Assembly (NCBI GenBank): GCA_963974215.1
Contig: CAXBBL010000007.1
Location: forward strand, 186,001-250,000
Reading direction: 5' to 3'
Length of the DNA: 64,000 bases
Origin: Croceimicrobium sp963974215
GTDB taxonomy: Bacteria; Bacteroidota; Bacteroidia; Flavobacteriales; Schleiferiaceae
The position numbers and the translations under genes were made by a program. Position 1 is the stretch's first letter; the number at the start of each line of letters is the position of its first letter. Below the pieces are notes generated by a model. The model saw only the letters and a list, made by a program, of their open reading frames with translations. It made no database searches and was not told the DNA's origin. Positions 26,195 to 34,500 of this stretch are shown here, one piece after another.

Positions 26195-27136
26195 ATGCGA
26201 ATTATATTTATGGGCACTCCCGCTTTTGCTGTGGAGAGCCTTAAAGCTTTACATGGCAGTAAGCACGAGGTTGTTGCGGTAATCACTTCGGTAGATAAGC
26301 CCGCTGGCAGAGGTAGAAAACTAAATCAGTCTGAGGTTAAGCAATATGCTTTAGAAGCGGGACTGCCTATATTACAGCCTATAAAGTTGAAAGATGAAGA
26401 CTTCTTAAATGAAGTTAAAGCTTTAAAGGCTGATCTGTTTGTTGTGGTCGCCTTTAGAATGTTACCCAAAGTATTATGGTCCTTGCCTAAATACGGTACT
26501 TTCAACTTACACTCTTCCCTCTTGCCCAATTATCGGGGCGCGGCACCCATTAATTGGGCGATTGTTAATGGTGAAACGAAAACGGGCGTTACCACCTTTT
26601 TTATAAATGAAAACATCGATACAGGTGAAATCTTACTTCAGGCAGAAACGGATATTGCCAAGGATGAAGATGCTGGTTCTCTGCACGACCGTTTGATGCA
26701 AATTGGCGCAGAGTTGGTTTTAAAAACCACGGATGCCTTGGAAAATGGCAGTCTTGAGCCAAAAGCACAAAATGAATTCTCCCCACGCAAAGAAGCTCCT
26801 AAAATCTTTAAAGATGACCTAAAGATTAACCCGATGCATAGCACAAAGCACATATATAATCTAATTAGAGGAATGTCTCCTTTTCCTGGAGCATGGGCGA
26901 CAGTTAAGGTTAAAGGAGAAGAGAAAACATTAAAGCTTTTTGCTAGTGAAATTTTAGAAGATATTAGACCATCTTCGGCCGGTAAAATTGAAATATTGAA
27001 TAAAAATCAAATCATTCTGCACTTAAAAGATGGAGCTTTAAGTCTAAAAGCCTTGCAAATAGAGGGCAAGAGGCGCATGAATGCACAAGATTTCATAAAT
27101 GGCCGCATTCTAGAGGAAGGCACGGAAATCATTTAA
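26195..27136 (+). CDS. fmt: methionyl-tRNA formyltransferase
   Basis: The 313-residue protein has the GART-type catalytic motif F-N-L-H-S-S-L-L-P-N-Y-R-G-A-A-P near residues 107-122 and T-F-F-I-N-E-N-I-D-T-G-E-I. The Fmt C-terminal domain (G-M-S-P-F-P-G-A-W-A, then L-K-A-L-Q-I-E-G-K-R-R-M) follows. It formylates initiator Met-tRNA. It starts 13 bases after the outer-membrane protein gene, so the two may share a transcript. Confidence 0.95.
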   Translation: MRIIFMGTPAFAVESLKALHGSKHEVVAVITSVDKPAGRGRKLNQSEVKQYALEAGLPILQPIKLKDEDFLNEVKALKADLFVVVAFRMLPKVLWSLPKYGTFNLHSSLLPNYRGAAPINWAIVNGETKTGVTTFFINENIDTGEILLQAETDIAKDEDAGSLHDRLMQIGAELVLKTTDALENGSLEPKAQNEFSPRKEAPKIFKDDLKINPMHSTKHIYNLIRGMSPFPGAWATVKVKGEEKTLKLFASEILEDIRPSSAGKIEILNKNQIILHLKDGALSLKALQIEGKRRMNAQDFINGRILEEGTEII

Positions 27137-27222
27137 TGTACTGAACAACAAGATCTTAACACTTTGGGTTATTAACAGAAGCTTATAATTTTCAACAAAT
27201 TTGAGCTTTTTTCGCCTGAAAT

Positions 27223-27253
27223 GTTGGTAGATAGCGGCTTTCGGTTAAATTTG
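27223..27253 (+). promoter_or_regulatory. promoter of the HU gene
   Basis: A GTTG at 27223-27226 (-33) and TAAATTTG at 27246-27253 (-7, exact TAnnTTTG) are separated by 19 bases, close to the Bacteroidota consensus spacing. The leader would be about 35 bases. Confidence 0.65.
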
Positions 27254-27293
27254 TTGGTGTTCGAGATAATTGTCTAACCAAAAAAATTAAGAA

Positions 27294-27563
27294 ATGAACA
27301 AAGCTGATCTAATTGATGCAATGGCAGAAGATGCAGGCATCTCAAAAGCAGCCGCAAAAAAAGCCTTAGATTCTTTTACTGATCGTGTATCTGCTACTTT
27401 AGCGAGTGGTGGTAGAGTTTCATTAGTAGGATTTGGTACATTCTCTACTTCTGAGCGTTCAGCACGTGAAGGTCGTAACCCACAAACTGGTGCTACTATC
27501 CAGATTCCAGCAAAAACTGTAGCTAAGTTTAAGGCTGGTTCAGAGCTAAACGCAAAGCTCTAA
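27294..27563 (+). CDS. hup: HU-family DNA-binding protein
   Basis: The 89-residue protein has the HU/IHF fold signature: M-N-K-A-D-L-I-D, G-G-R-V-S-L-V-G-F-G-T-F and the DNA-arm tip G-R-N-P-Q-T-G. It bends and packs DNA. It is a single gene with its own promoter and terminator. Confidence 0.95.
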   Translation: MNKADLIDAMAEDAGISKAAAKKALDSFTDRVSATLASGGRVSLVGFGTFSTSERSAREGRNPQTGATIQIPAKTVAKFKAGSELNAKL

Positions 27564-27584
27564 GCACTGAATAAAATAAGAAAA

Positions 27585-27608
27585 GGCCTCTTTTAGAGGT
27601 CTTTTTTT
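27585..27608 (+). terminator. terminator of the HU gene
   Basis: The stem CCTCT (27587-27591) pairs with AGAGG (27595-27599), extended by a G-T and a G-C pair, and is followed by seven T residues. Confidence 0.85.
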
Positions 27609-28458
27609 ATGTCTTAACGGCTCGTATAAAGCGGTAATTACCATTTAAGTCCTTCAATAATTCGCTTTTAAAGCCATCGGATACTAATGATAAGGTTTGA
27701 TTGGCCAAATATTGGTTGATTTCGAAATACAAGCTTCCTCCTTGCTTAAGATTACTCTCTGCCATTTTAACAATGGCTGCATAAAAAACTAGTGGATCTT
27801 TCTCTTCTACAAATAGCGCTAAATCTGGCTCATATTGTAAGACTCTCTCCTCCATTTCTATTTTTTGAGATGGTGGTATATAGGGAGGATTACTAATCAT
27901 TAAATCATAGAGTTGACTTTCTTCAAGTTGTTTTTCTAAAATGCTTTTCCTTTGAAAGTCCACTTCTAATTGATTCAATTTCGCGTTTTCTTGGGCTATT
28001 CTCAAAGCACCTTCCGAAATATCCCATGCTTCTACCTGCCCGGTGGGAAAAACTTTCGCCATTGATAATGCGATACAGCCGCTACCCGTACCAAAATCAA
28101 TAATTCGGGCCGGTTTATCTTGTTTTAAGCGATAGTCATCGTCAATCAGGGCTATTAACTCTTCTGTTTCATCGCGTGGAATTAGAACATTCTCGTTCAC
28201 CAAAAGCTTGATTCCAAAAAAGTTAACCTGACCAAGGATATATTGCAGTGGTTTGTTTTGTGCTAATAAGTTAAGATCTGTTATTAGTCTCCATTCATGC
28301 TCGGACTTGAGCGAAATATCACCCGCTTTAATAAGATCCAAACGGCTAAGTGATAGCCTCTCTTCTATTAAAATAGTTAAGAGTCTACTGATCTCGCTTG
28401 AGCTGAATTGTAACTTCAGCTTTTCGTGTGTAAGTTTTTTAAAATCAGATATTTTCAT
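27607..28458 (-). CDS. prmC: release factor glutamine N5-methyltransferase
   Basis: The 283-residue protein has the SAM site I-I-D-F-G-T-G-S-G-C-I-A-L-S and the catalytic S-N-P-P-Y-I-P of PrmC/HemK. The helical N-terminal release-factor-binding domain also fits (Y-I-L-G-Q-V-N-F-F-G). It methylates the GGQ glutamine of RF1/RF2. It converges on the HU terminator. Confidence 0.92.
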   Translation of the reverse strand: MKISDFKKLTHEKLKLQFSSSEISRLLTILIEERLSLSRLDLIKAGDISLKSEHEWRLITDLNLLAQNKPLQYILGQVNFFGIKLLVNENVLIPRDETEELIALIDDDYRLKQDKPARIIDFGTGSGCIALSMAKVFPTGQVEAWDISEGALRIAQENAKLNQLEVDFQRKSILEKQLEESQLYDLMISNPPYIPPSQKIEMEERVLQYEPDLALFVEEKDPLVFYAAIVKMAESNLKQGGSLYFEINQYLANQTLSLVSDGFKSELLKDLNGNYRFIRAVKT

Positions 28459-28460
28459 AT

Positions 28461-28485
28461 AAAAAAAGCCCCGCTAATGCAGGGC
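28461..28485 (-). terminator. terminator of sucD
   Basis: On the minus strand a 7-bp stem with one mismatch (28468-28474 with 28479-28485, loop of 4) is followed by seven T residues. It lies 26 bases past the sucD stop and just before prmC. Confidence 0.82.
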
Positions 28486-28510
28486 TAATTAAAGTATTTG
28501 TCAATAGCGA

Positions 28511-29380
28511 TTAAGCTAAAACTTCTTTCATTTTAGAACCTAAGTCTGCAGGAGAATCTACGACGTGTATTCCACATTCGCGCATAATTGCTTTCTTAGC
28601 TTGAGCCGTGTCTTCACTACCACCAACGATAGCACCTGCATGACCCATTGTACGTCCTACCGGAGCCGTTTCACCCGCGATAAAACCAACTACAGGCTTG
28701 GTGCCAAATTCTTTTATCCATTGGGCAGCATTAGCTTCCATTTGTCCACCAATTTCACCAATCATAACAATACCATCCGTTTCGGGATCGTTCATTAATA
28801 GTTCAACTGCTTCTTTCATAGAAGTGCCAATGATGGGGTCTCCACCAATACCGATTGCGGTACTTTGGCCCATACCTGCTTTGGTAATTTGATCAACCGC
28901 TTCATAAGTTAAAGTTCCTGATTTAGAAACGATACCGATGCGACCAGGGGTGAAGATAAATGCTGGCATGATACCAACTTTAGCCCCACCAGGAGTCATT
29001 ACACCGGGACAGTTAGGTCCAATTAAGCGAGAATCTTTGTCGCTTAAATATTCCTTCACTTTTATCATGTCGTTTACGGGAATTCCTTCGGTAATCGCTA
29101 CGATAACTTTAATACCGGCCTCACCTGCTTCCATAATTGCATCAGCAGCAAATGCAGGCGGCACAAAAATAATGGAAACGTCTGCTCCAGTTTCTTTTAC
29201 AGCGTCGGCTACGGTGTTAAAAACGGGACGATCTAAATGCTTTTGTCCACCTTTTCCAGGCGTTACACCACCAACAACGTTGGTTCCGGCTTCAATCATT
29301 TGTCCGGCATGGAAAGTACCTTCACTTCCTGTAAAACCCTGAACTATAACCTTTGAATCTTTATTTACTAGTACGCTCAT
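28511..29380 (-). CDS. sucD: succinyl-CoA ligase alpha subunit
   Basis: The 289-residue protein matches the ADP-forming succinyl-CoA synthetase alpha subunit. It has a CoA-binding N-terminus (V-Q-G-F-T-G-S-E-G-T-F-H-A), I-G-P-N-C-P-G-V-M-T-P, and the phospho-histidine loop G-H-A-G-A-I-V-G-G. It acts in the TCA cycle together with SucC, which is not adjacent here, as is usual in Bacteroidota. Confidence 0.95.
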   Translation of the reverse strand: MSVLVNKDSKVIVQGFTGSEGTFHAGQMIEAGTNVVGGVTPGKGGQKHLDRPVFNTVADAVKETGADVSIIFVPPAFAADAIMEAGEAGIKVIVAITEGIPVNDMIKVKEYLSDKDSRLIGPNCPGVMTPGGAKVGIMPAFIFTPGRIGIVSKSGTLTYEAVDQITKAGMGQSTAIGIGGDPIIGTSMKEAVELLMNDPETDGIVMIGEIGGQMEANAAQWIKEFGTKPVVGFIAGETAPVGRTMGHAGAIVGGSEDTAQAKKAIMRECGIHVVDSPADLGSKMKEVLA

Positions 29381-29529
29381 TACTGCGAATTATTTTGGCA
29401 ATTAATTTACAGCGCGAAAATAATAGATAATGAGCAGCATTCGCACATAAATGCTAATAATTTCAATTTCAAAGGACGATTTAATACGAATGCTTTCGTT
29501 GCGCTAAGGCTGAAGAAAACATTTGTGAC

Positions 29530-30261
29530 TTACTCCACCAATTCGGTCTCTGCTTTTTGGGCAAATAGCTTTGCAAATGGCGCTTCCTGCCAATTACCAA
29601 AAAACTCTAAGACTTGAAATCGCACAAACATCTCCTCCTTATACCAATCTTTTTCACGTGTTTTGCGCACCACTTCGCTATGTTCCTTCTGCTTATAAGC
29701 GAACTCTTGCATGGCCTCTTTTTTATTCCAAATACTAAAGGTAGCCTGCTCAATTAAGGGCCACTCGCCTATCCCTTTTGCAAATAGCAGTGATTTTTGT
29801 TCTTGAATATGTTTAGAAACCGCAGGGACATTAAACCAGAAGGCAATCATTTTGCGCGGTCTTATTGAAGCGCGGGTAATTACGGCCATAAAATCGTTTG
29901 CGCTAGATGCCTTCTTCGCAACTTGAAAGGGTTGAACACTGTTCCACGATCCTTTATACTGTATCGGCTGTAAAAGAATGTGCAATTGTTTATCACTTTT
30001 CGCCAAGTTCTGCTGATGATTAGTACTAGTTTCGATGAAGCTTTCAAACGCTGCTCTGTTTTCCCAAACGATTAGCTGTGCATAAACCCGCCAATCGGGC
30101 CATATACTAAATCCACCAGCTGCTCCGCTGCCCAATTGCTTGTGAAACTTTAATCCTGGCGTGTTTTCGAGTGCCGAGTAAGCTAAGCGCATTTGCTTAA
30201 AAGCCCACCACTGACTACTTCTTTGTGGATAACGGTAAAAACTTATGCTTGTGATTTCCAA
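29530..30261 (-). CDS. spheroidene monooxygenase (CrtA)-like protein
   Basis: The 243-residue protein has the CrtA pattern: F-S-I-W-P-D-W-R-V-Y-A, then G-E-W-P-L-I-E-Q-A-T-F-S-I-W and W-Y-K-E-E-M-F-V-R-F. CrtA inserts oxygen into acyclic carotenoids in phototrophs. Bacteroidota homologues are widespread, and no other carotenoid gene lies here, so the substrate is unproven. A MITE-like repeat lies 53 bases upstream of the start, in the promoter region. Confidence 0.82.
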   Translation of the reverse strand: MEITSISFYRYPQRSSQWWAFKQMRLAYSALENTPGLKFHKQLGSGAAGGFSIWPDWRVYAQLIVWENRAAFESFIETSTNHQQNLAKSDKQLHILLQPIQYKGSWNSVQPFQVAKKASSANDFMAVITRASIRPRKMIAFWFNVPAVSKHIQEQKSLLFAKGIGEWPLIEQATFSIWNKKEAMQEFAYKQKEHSEVVRKTREKDWYKEEMFVRFQVLEFFGNWQEAPFAKLFAQKAETELVE

Positions 30262-30313
30262 TTACAACTCTTTCGCAAATTAACCACTTGTAGCTTGCTT
30301 TGTTCCTGCCTAG

Positions 30314-30577
30314 AAACCTGAGCTCGACCTTTAATTATAGCCTCAGATTTTCAATAAAAGAAAAAGACTAGTCTGGATCGTGCAGCTGTAGCGGGCTACA
30401 GCAAATGAGCTAGATGCAGGATTTTCGCTTTTATTGGAAAAAACTTGTAAGCCTCTTCTAAAAAGCAGTTTTTGGCGCCTTAGCCCTTCGCAATAGCCCG
30501 CTATTGCTTCAGTGCTTCGGCTTAAAACCCACTATTTATAAGAGGTCTGAGGCCTAATTTTACGCCGAACTCAGGTT
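30314..30577 (-). repeat. MITE-like intergenic element, copy A (264 bp)
   Basis: The element is bounded by AAACCTGAG (30314) and CTCAGGTT (ends 30577), with imperfect terminal inverted repeats of about 33 bases. Its reverse complement is nearly identical to 44719-44908. It has 74 bases more than that copy; the extra piece is flanked by direct repeats GATTTTC (30346-30352 and 30420-30426). Two hairpins share a TAGC/GCTA core: GCTGTAGC..GCTACAGC (30385-30402) and GCAATAGC..GCTATTGC (30490-30507). It encodes nothing. It fills most of the 423-bp gap between the CrtA-like gene and the zinc-ribbon gene. Confidence 0.85.
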
Positions 30578-30621
30578 AGGAGTTTTAACCGTACTTTGAT
30601 AGTGCTTCTTAGATTTTTGGC

Positions 30622-30657
30622 AAAAAAATACCCAGATCAATTAGACCTGGGTATTTT
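30622..30657 (-). terminator. terminator of the zinc-ribbon gene
   Basis: A stem of about 11 bp with core CCCAG (30631-30635) and CTGGG (30647-30651), flanked by A/T pairs, leads on the minus strand into seven T residues. Confidence 0.85.
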
Positions 30658-30684
30658 ATGAGGTTTCGAAGCGGATTTTATCTT

Positions 30685-31050
30685 TTATGCAGACTGTTTG
30701 AAGCTTTCAGCAGCGTTGAAGAATAATACCATTCCTCCTTCTTGAATATGATAGACTTCATCATAAATGACGGGGCACATTCCATAATTTGCAAACTCTT
30801 CGTAGGCGGTGAAGTGTCTAAAACTGAAACCTAAAGCTTGCAATACTTTGCGATGTACTCTTTGAATGCCTTCACTTTTTAATTCGACTAGAATTTTACG
30901 ATTACGACTTAAAATTCGGTTGGTTCTGCGAACTGAATTCAGTTCTTCTCGATTTTTGTCATTGTGATAAGCATTGCGGCAAGAGCCGTTACAAAACTTT
31001 TTGTCGGTTCTTCCAACAATACGCGATCCACATTCTATACATGTATTCAT
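30685..31050 (-). CDS. small zinc-ribbon protein, unknown function
   Basis: The 121-residue protein has an N-terminal C-I-E-C-G...F-C-N-G-S-C zinc-ribbon (residues 4-23), a basic linker and a helical middle (Q-R-V-H-R-K-V-L-Q-A-L-G-F). Conserved-looking aromatic residues follow. It resembles short Bacteroidota zinc-ribbon proteins of unknown role, possibly nucleic-acid binding. The same C-x-E-C-G...F-C-x3-C ribbon opens the excisionase-like protein at 50242. Its own terminator follows. Confidence 0.75.
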   Translation of the reverse strand: MNTCIECGSRIVGRTDKKFCNGSCRNAYHNDKNREELNSVRRTNRILSRNRKILVELKSEGIQRVHRKVLQALGFSFRHFTAYEEFANYGMCPVIYDEVYHIQEGGMVLFFNAAESFKQSA

Positions 31051-31151
31051 ATCAGTTTAATATTGGTTTATGCGTTAAAAGTATTTATAAAGCATTTCCA
31101 AAACATGTCATAAAATGTACTTTCTCGAGGAAAAATAGACAGATTGTGAAG

Positions 31152-31649
31152 TTAGTGGGCCTCTTGTAAGGCTTTAAAGTCATTTATTTTTTCGTTATCA
31201 ATTGTCACAGAAAGTTGATAATGAATAATTTTCCATCCATCTTTTTCCCAAGTTAAAACTGCGGTTGCACGACAAGGGCCCATCCAGGTATCTAGTAGCT
31301 CATCACATATTGCAAACTGTTTATCGAGCTTTAATTGCCAATTTCTTTCGCTAGCTTTAAAAATCCAAGCCGATTCGCGTTCAAATGCATTGGCAGCCCA
31401 TTTCCTTAAATCATCCCGCAACCAGCGTTCAGTTTTATCGGTTCCAATGTATATCGCATCTTCCCGCATACTACCGAAAAATTCTTCGGTATTTGCTTCT
31501 GCTGCAGCAAGATGCCAAGCATCCATAAACGCATTTAAAGTTTCAATTTCCGCTTCCTTTGGATCGACATTCTCGCTTTGAGCTGAAAGTGAAAGGGTGA
31601 AAACTAGGACTAAGGCTAAGGGCTGAAAAAATAGTTTATAAGTGTTCAT
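31152..31649 (-). CDS. exported SnoaL/NTF2-like protein
   Basis: The 165-residue protein has a signal peptide ending S-L-S-A-Q and a single NTF2-like cone domain (F-M-D-A-W-H-L-A-A-A-E-A-N-T-E-E-F-F-G, then W-K-I-I-H-Y-Q-L-S-V). Such SnoaL_3/DUF4440 domains bind small ligands or act as accessory enzymes; no substrate can be assigned. It is divergent from the outer-membrane protein gene. Confidence 0.8.
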   Translation of the reverse strand: MNTYKLFFQPLALVLVFTLSLSAQSENVDPKEAEIETLNAFMDAWHLAAAEANTEEFFGSMREDAIYIGTDKTERWLRDDLRKWAANAFERESAWIFKASERNWQLKLDKQFAICDELLDTWMGPCRATAVLTWEKDGWKIIHYQLSVTIDNEKINDFKALQEAH

Positions 31650-31671
31650 TAGTAAAATTTATAAGAGGATA

Positions 31672-31679
31672 TATGTTTG
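31672..31679 (+). promoter_or_regulatory. -7 box for the outer-membrane protein gene
   Basis: TATGTTTG matches TAnnTTTG exactly, 33 bases before the ATG at 31713. Confidence 0.45.
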
Positions 31680-31712
31680 TGTATTAAATTTAAGGCCAAA
31701 TTATAAGTTTAG

Positions 31713-32807
31713 ATGATTAAAAAATATATTATCTCTTTTAGCCTAATACTAGCATCTATCGCTGTGAAGGCACAAACCGATACCAGTAATAGTGATGACT
31801 TTGACTTTTCGGACTTTGAATTGGCCGCTCCAGCAGAAAAGGCCTTTTGCAATAATAAGGTCTTAGGACAAAGTCCCACCTCCCTTATTGGATTATTTTA
31901 TAATCTCCAAGGTGGACATCAACTTAATTCGCAAGTTTTTAATGATGGGCTGGGAAATGAATTAAAAAGCAACAGCGAAATTAAAGCAGCCCATGAGTTT
32001 TCTCTAATGGGTAATTTTCCTCTACTATCGCGCAATAGTATTTTGATCAATTTAAATGCTATTTATCAGGAGCAACGATACACGGTTGACAATTCTTCCG
32101 CGAATAACCCTTTTAATAGTATTATTGAAAACGAGGTACTAAGGAGAAGTGCTCTGATTTTTACAGTTTTTAAGCCTTTAAACAATCGTACATTTTTACT
32201 GGGCCAAATTGGTGCCGAGTTGAACGGTAATTACAGCGCAAGCAATTCCAACTTTGAAACTCCGTTCATCCCAGCGGCCTTACTATACGGTTGGAAGCCC
32301 AGCGATCGCTTAATGTATGGCTTTGGTGTATCTAGAACCTATTTGGGTGGGGCTCTAAATTACTTACCTGTGGTTTACTATTACCACACTTTTGTAAATG
32401 AAAAATGGGGCGTGGAAGCCTTGTTACCAGCTAGAGCTATGATTCGTTATCGCTTCAATTCTGAAAAATTGCTTTCTTTTGGATACAACTTTATGGGAGC
32501 TAGTTATGCCCTTACTAATTTTGGCACATTAAGTCAGGAAATTGCGCCCAGCTATACTAATTTAGTCCAAGCTCAAGATGTGCAATTAAGGCGTTCAGGT
32601 ATTAGAGCAGGCTTTAATTATCAGCAAGCCCTTAGTGGTTTCATTTGGCTAAGCATTGAAGCAGGTTATCGCATTAACTACAGTTATAATGTGGATGAAG
32701 GTGGTGACTTTTTACGTCTATTAGGAGATGACACGCCATTCTTTATGGAGAATGAGTTCACCAACCCCCTCTACTTCACGATTGGTCTTAGTTATGTAAG
32801 CCCTTAA
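31713..32807 (+). CDS. outer-membrane beta-barrel protein (DUF6268-like)
   Basis: The 364-residue protein has a signal peptide ending V-K-A-Q, an acidic mature N-terminus (D-D-F-D-F-S-D-F-E) and repeating amphipathic beta strands ending near a terminal aromatic strand. This fits the DUF6268 family of Bacteroidota barrels; the family call is tentative. The stop overlaps the convergent universal stress gene by 4 bases. Confidence 0.78.
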   Translation: MIKKYIISFSLILASIAVKAQTDTSNSDDFDFSDFELAAPAEKAFCNNKVLGQSPTSLIGLFYNLQGGHQLNSQVFNDGLGNELKSNSEIKAAHEFSLMGNFPLLSRNSILINLNAIYQEQRYTVDNSSANNPFNSIIENEVLRRSALIFTVFKPLNNRTFLLGQIGAELNGNYSASNSNFETPFIPAALLYGWKPSDRLMYGFGVSRTYLGGALNYLPVVYYYHTFVNEKWGVEALLPARAMIRYRFNSEKLLSFGYNFMGASYALTNFGTLSQEIAPSYTNLVQAQDVQLRRSGIRAGFNYQQALSGFIWLSIEAGYRINYSYNVDEGGDFLRLLGDDTPFFMENEFTNPLYFTIGLSYVSP

Positions 32808-33241
32808 TTGTCAAGCGGGATTAATAATAAGGGAATATTAGAATTATGAAGCGCCTCTTCGGAGGTGCTTTTTAATAAAGCCCGCATTACAAAGCCACGT
32901 TGGTGATGCCCCACAATAATCAACTCAGCCTCCAGTTTCTCAGATTGCTTTAAAAGGTTCTTACTCACGTCGCCTTCGAGAATACTAAAGTCGCATTGAA
33001 CACCTTCTTCTTTTAAATTCTGACATAATTGTTTTAGTAAGCGCCTTTCGGCACTTAGTTCAGGTTGATGCATCCGTTGTTCAGCCCCTACGACAGGATC
33101 GTAATTAAGGGGTTTTGTAACTAAAGTACTAACATGTACAAGGTGTAAATGAGTATTAAAGGCTAGAGCATATCTTTTAGCTTCCGCTAGTATTTTCGTG
33201 CTTTGCCATTCAAAATCTATGGCGAGTACAATTGTTTTCAT
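32804..33241 (-). CDS. universal stress protein (UspA family)
   Basis: From the ATG at 33241 the protein has 145 residues with the UspA fold. It starts M-K-T-I-V-L-A-I-D-F, has V-D-like strands, and ends with I-I-V-G-H-H-Q-R-G-F then I-P-L-L-L-I-P. The G-S of the ATP-binding motif G-x2-G-x9-G-S appears replaced (K-S-T), so ATP binding is doubtful. The longer frame runs through a terminator and the neighbour gene and is rejected. Confidence 0.83.
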   Translation of the reverse strand: MKTIVLAIDFEWQSTKILAEAKRYALAFNTHLHLVHVSTLVTKPLNYDPVVGAEQRMHQPELSAERRLLKQLCQNLKEEGVQCDFSILEGDVSKNLLKQSEKLEAELIIVGHHQRGFVMRALLKSTSEEALHNSNIPLLLIPLDN

Positions 33242-33274
33242 GGCGAGAGGATTGTTTAAGGTCGAATTCTGATT

Positions 33275-33300
33275 AAAAAAAAGCTGCCCTAAGGCAGCTT
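33275..33300 (-). terminator. terminator of the DUF2147 gene
   Basis: A perfect 8-bp stem (AAGCTGCC 33281-33288 with GGCAGCTT 33293-33300, 4-base loop) runs on the minus strand into six T residues. It separates the DUF2147 gene from the stress protein gene. Confidence 0.9.
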
Positions 33301-33305
33301 TAAAT

Positions 33306-33761
33306 TTACTTCTTTTTCTGTAATCTAGTCCAGACATCTGTGCGACCAAATACGGCTGTACCAACAAAGCCACGCACCTCAATTTTATTATCATCCATTA
33401 GTTCAATCTTACAATTGTAGGTCGTTCCGTTTTTGGGATCGTAAATGGTTCCATCTAACCACATTTTCTCATCCTCATTATAAACTAGGTCTTTCATTAC
33501 TCGGTATCCCTTTAATGGTGTTGAGCGCAAAGACTCATCAGGGTTGTTTTTGTCCAATCTTGGGGAGCCATCTTCTTCGTTGGGTTCCTTTAACCAGACA
33601 ACGCGGCCGTAAAATTTATTTCCGATTTTATCAATCTTAACATAAGAACGGCCGTCGCTGGGTTGCCAAACACCCACTAATTTATCGGCATCTTTTGATT
33701 GTGCGTTAAGAGCCGGACTGCTAAAAAAAGCTACTAATAGAACTGCTAATAATTTGTACAT
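33306..33761 (-). CDS. exported DUF2147 protein
   Basis: The 151-residue protein has a signal peptide ending A-L-N-A-Q and a DUF2147 beta-barrel-like domain: L-V-G-V-W-Q-P-S-D-G-R-S-Y-V-K-I, then G-R-V-V-W-L-K-E-P, W-L-D-G-T-I-Y-D-P-K-N-G and V-R-G-F-V-G. DUF2147 proteins are common periplasmic proteins of unknown function. It starts 2 bases after the lipoprotein stop, forming a two-gene operon. Confidence 0.87.
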   Translation of the reverse strand: MYKLLAVLLVAFFSSPALNAQSKDADKLVGVWQPSDGRSYVKIDKIGNKFYGRVVWLKEPNEEDGSPRLDKNNPDESLRSTPLKGYRVMKDLVYNEDEKMWLDGTIYDPKNGTTYNCKIELMDDNKIEVRGFVGTAVFGRTDVWTRLQKKK

Positions 33762-33763
33762 CT

Positions 33764-34255
33764 TTAATTCTCTTTATAGTTAACTACTAATTTGATTTTT
33801 GATTTAACCGCCATTTCATCGGCATCACCTGAAAGATTTAAATCCAACACCCAAGTACAACCGCTGTCTTCTAAGTAAGGTTTCAAATCTACTTCTTCCG
33901 CTAAATTTAAATTTACGATCGCCCCCTCAGGTAAAGGGCTTAAGGTACCTAAAGTAATAAGTTCATTATTATCGCTAACAACTTGTAAAAGAAGACTCTC
34001 TGCAATACTTTGATCCGATGAGCTTAGCGTTATTTTTGCTTCTGAAATTCCAACTGACTCAACTTGACCTGTGGTTAAACCCGCTTCTTCTATCAGAGTA
34101 ATCAGGTCTTGATCATTGTCCATAGTAAGAGTATTTGCACCTTCAAATAGCATTTCTCCCTGTAACCTTAAGTTTTTCTCAACTTCTAATTGGGCCAAAT
34201 CTGCCGAGCATGCTGCGAGAGCAATAAAGCCGAGTAAGAAAATAATTTTCCGCAT
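33764..34255 (-). CDS. small lipoprotein, unknown function
   Basis: From the ATG at 34255 the protein has 163 residues, with a lipoprotein signal (lipobox L-A-A-C near residue 16) and a mostly beta mature part (I-T-L-S-S-S-D-Q, W-V-L-D-L-N-L-S-G). No family was recognised. The longer frame to 34318 adds a sequence before the signal and is rejected. It is translated just ahead of the DUF2147 gene. Confidence 0.78.
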   Translation of the reverse strand: MRKIIFLLGFIALAACSADLAQLEVEKNLRLQGEMLFEGANTLTMDNDQDLITLIEEAGLTTGQVESVGISEAKITLSSSDQSIAESLLLQVVSDNNELITLGTLSPLPEGAIVNLNLAEEVDLKPYLEDSGCTWVLDLNLSGDADEMAVKSKIKLVVNYKEN

Positions 34256-34427
34256 ATTATGTTTTTTGGCTAAGATATAGGCCAGAGTTGATAAAGTAAA
34301 ATAAAATTTTACCATCACAAATGAAGGTGAATCGCAGGCTTGGCTTCAATCATTACTAAAATGACTTGAGATTAAAGAAAAGTTCTCAGAAAGAAGTTTG
34401 TTCGCTTTCTATTTTAGAACTTTACCG

Positions 34428-34481
34428 CGCAAGGGTTTTCACCCTTCTTGCGAAAGCAAAAGACTCTTAATGAATAAGAGT
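34428..34481 (+). promoter_or_regulatory. structured leader of the DEAD-box helicase gene
   Basis: Two hairpins precede the start codon. AAGGGT (34431-34436) pairs with ACCCTT (34441-34446) around TTTC and is extended with a bulge by flanking GC bases. ACTCTTA (34463-34469) pairs with TAAGAGT (34475-34481) around a 5-base loop. Neither has a T-run, so they are more likely mRNA structure than terminators. Confidence 0.5.
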
Positions 34482-34500
34482 TATTGATACCAATTTATAA

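Noticed and set aside
32804..33394. Longer frame for the universal stress protein
   Set aside because: It would run through a strong terminator and the DUF2147 coding end; the UspA fold starts at 33241.
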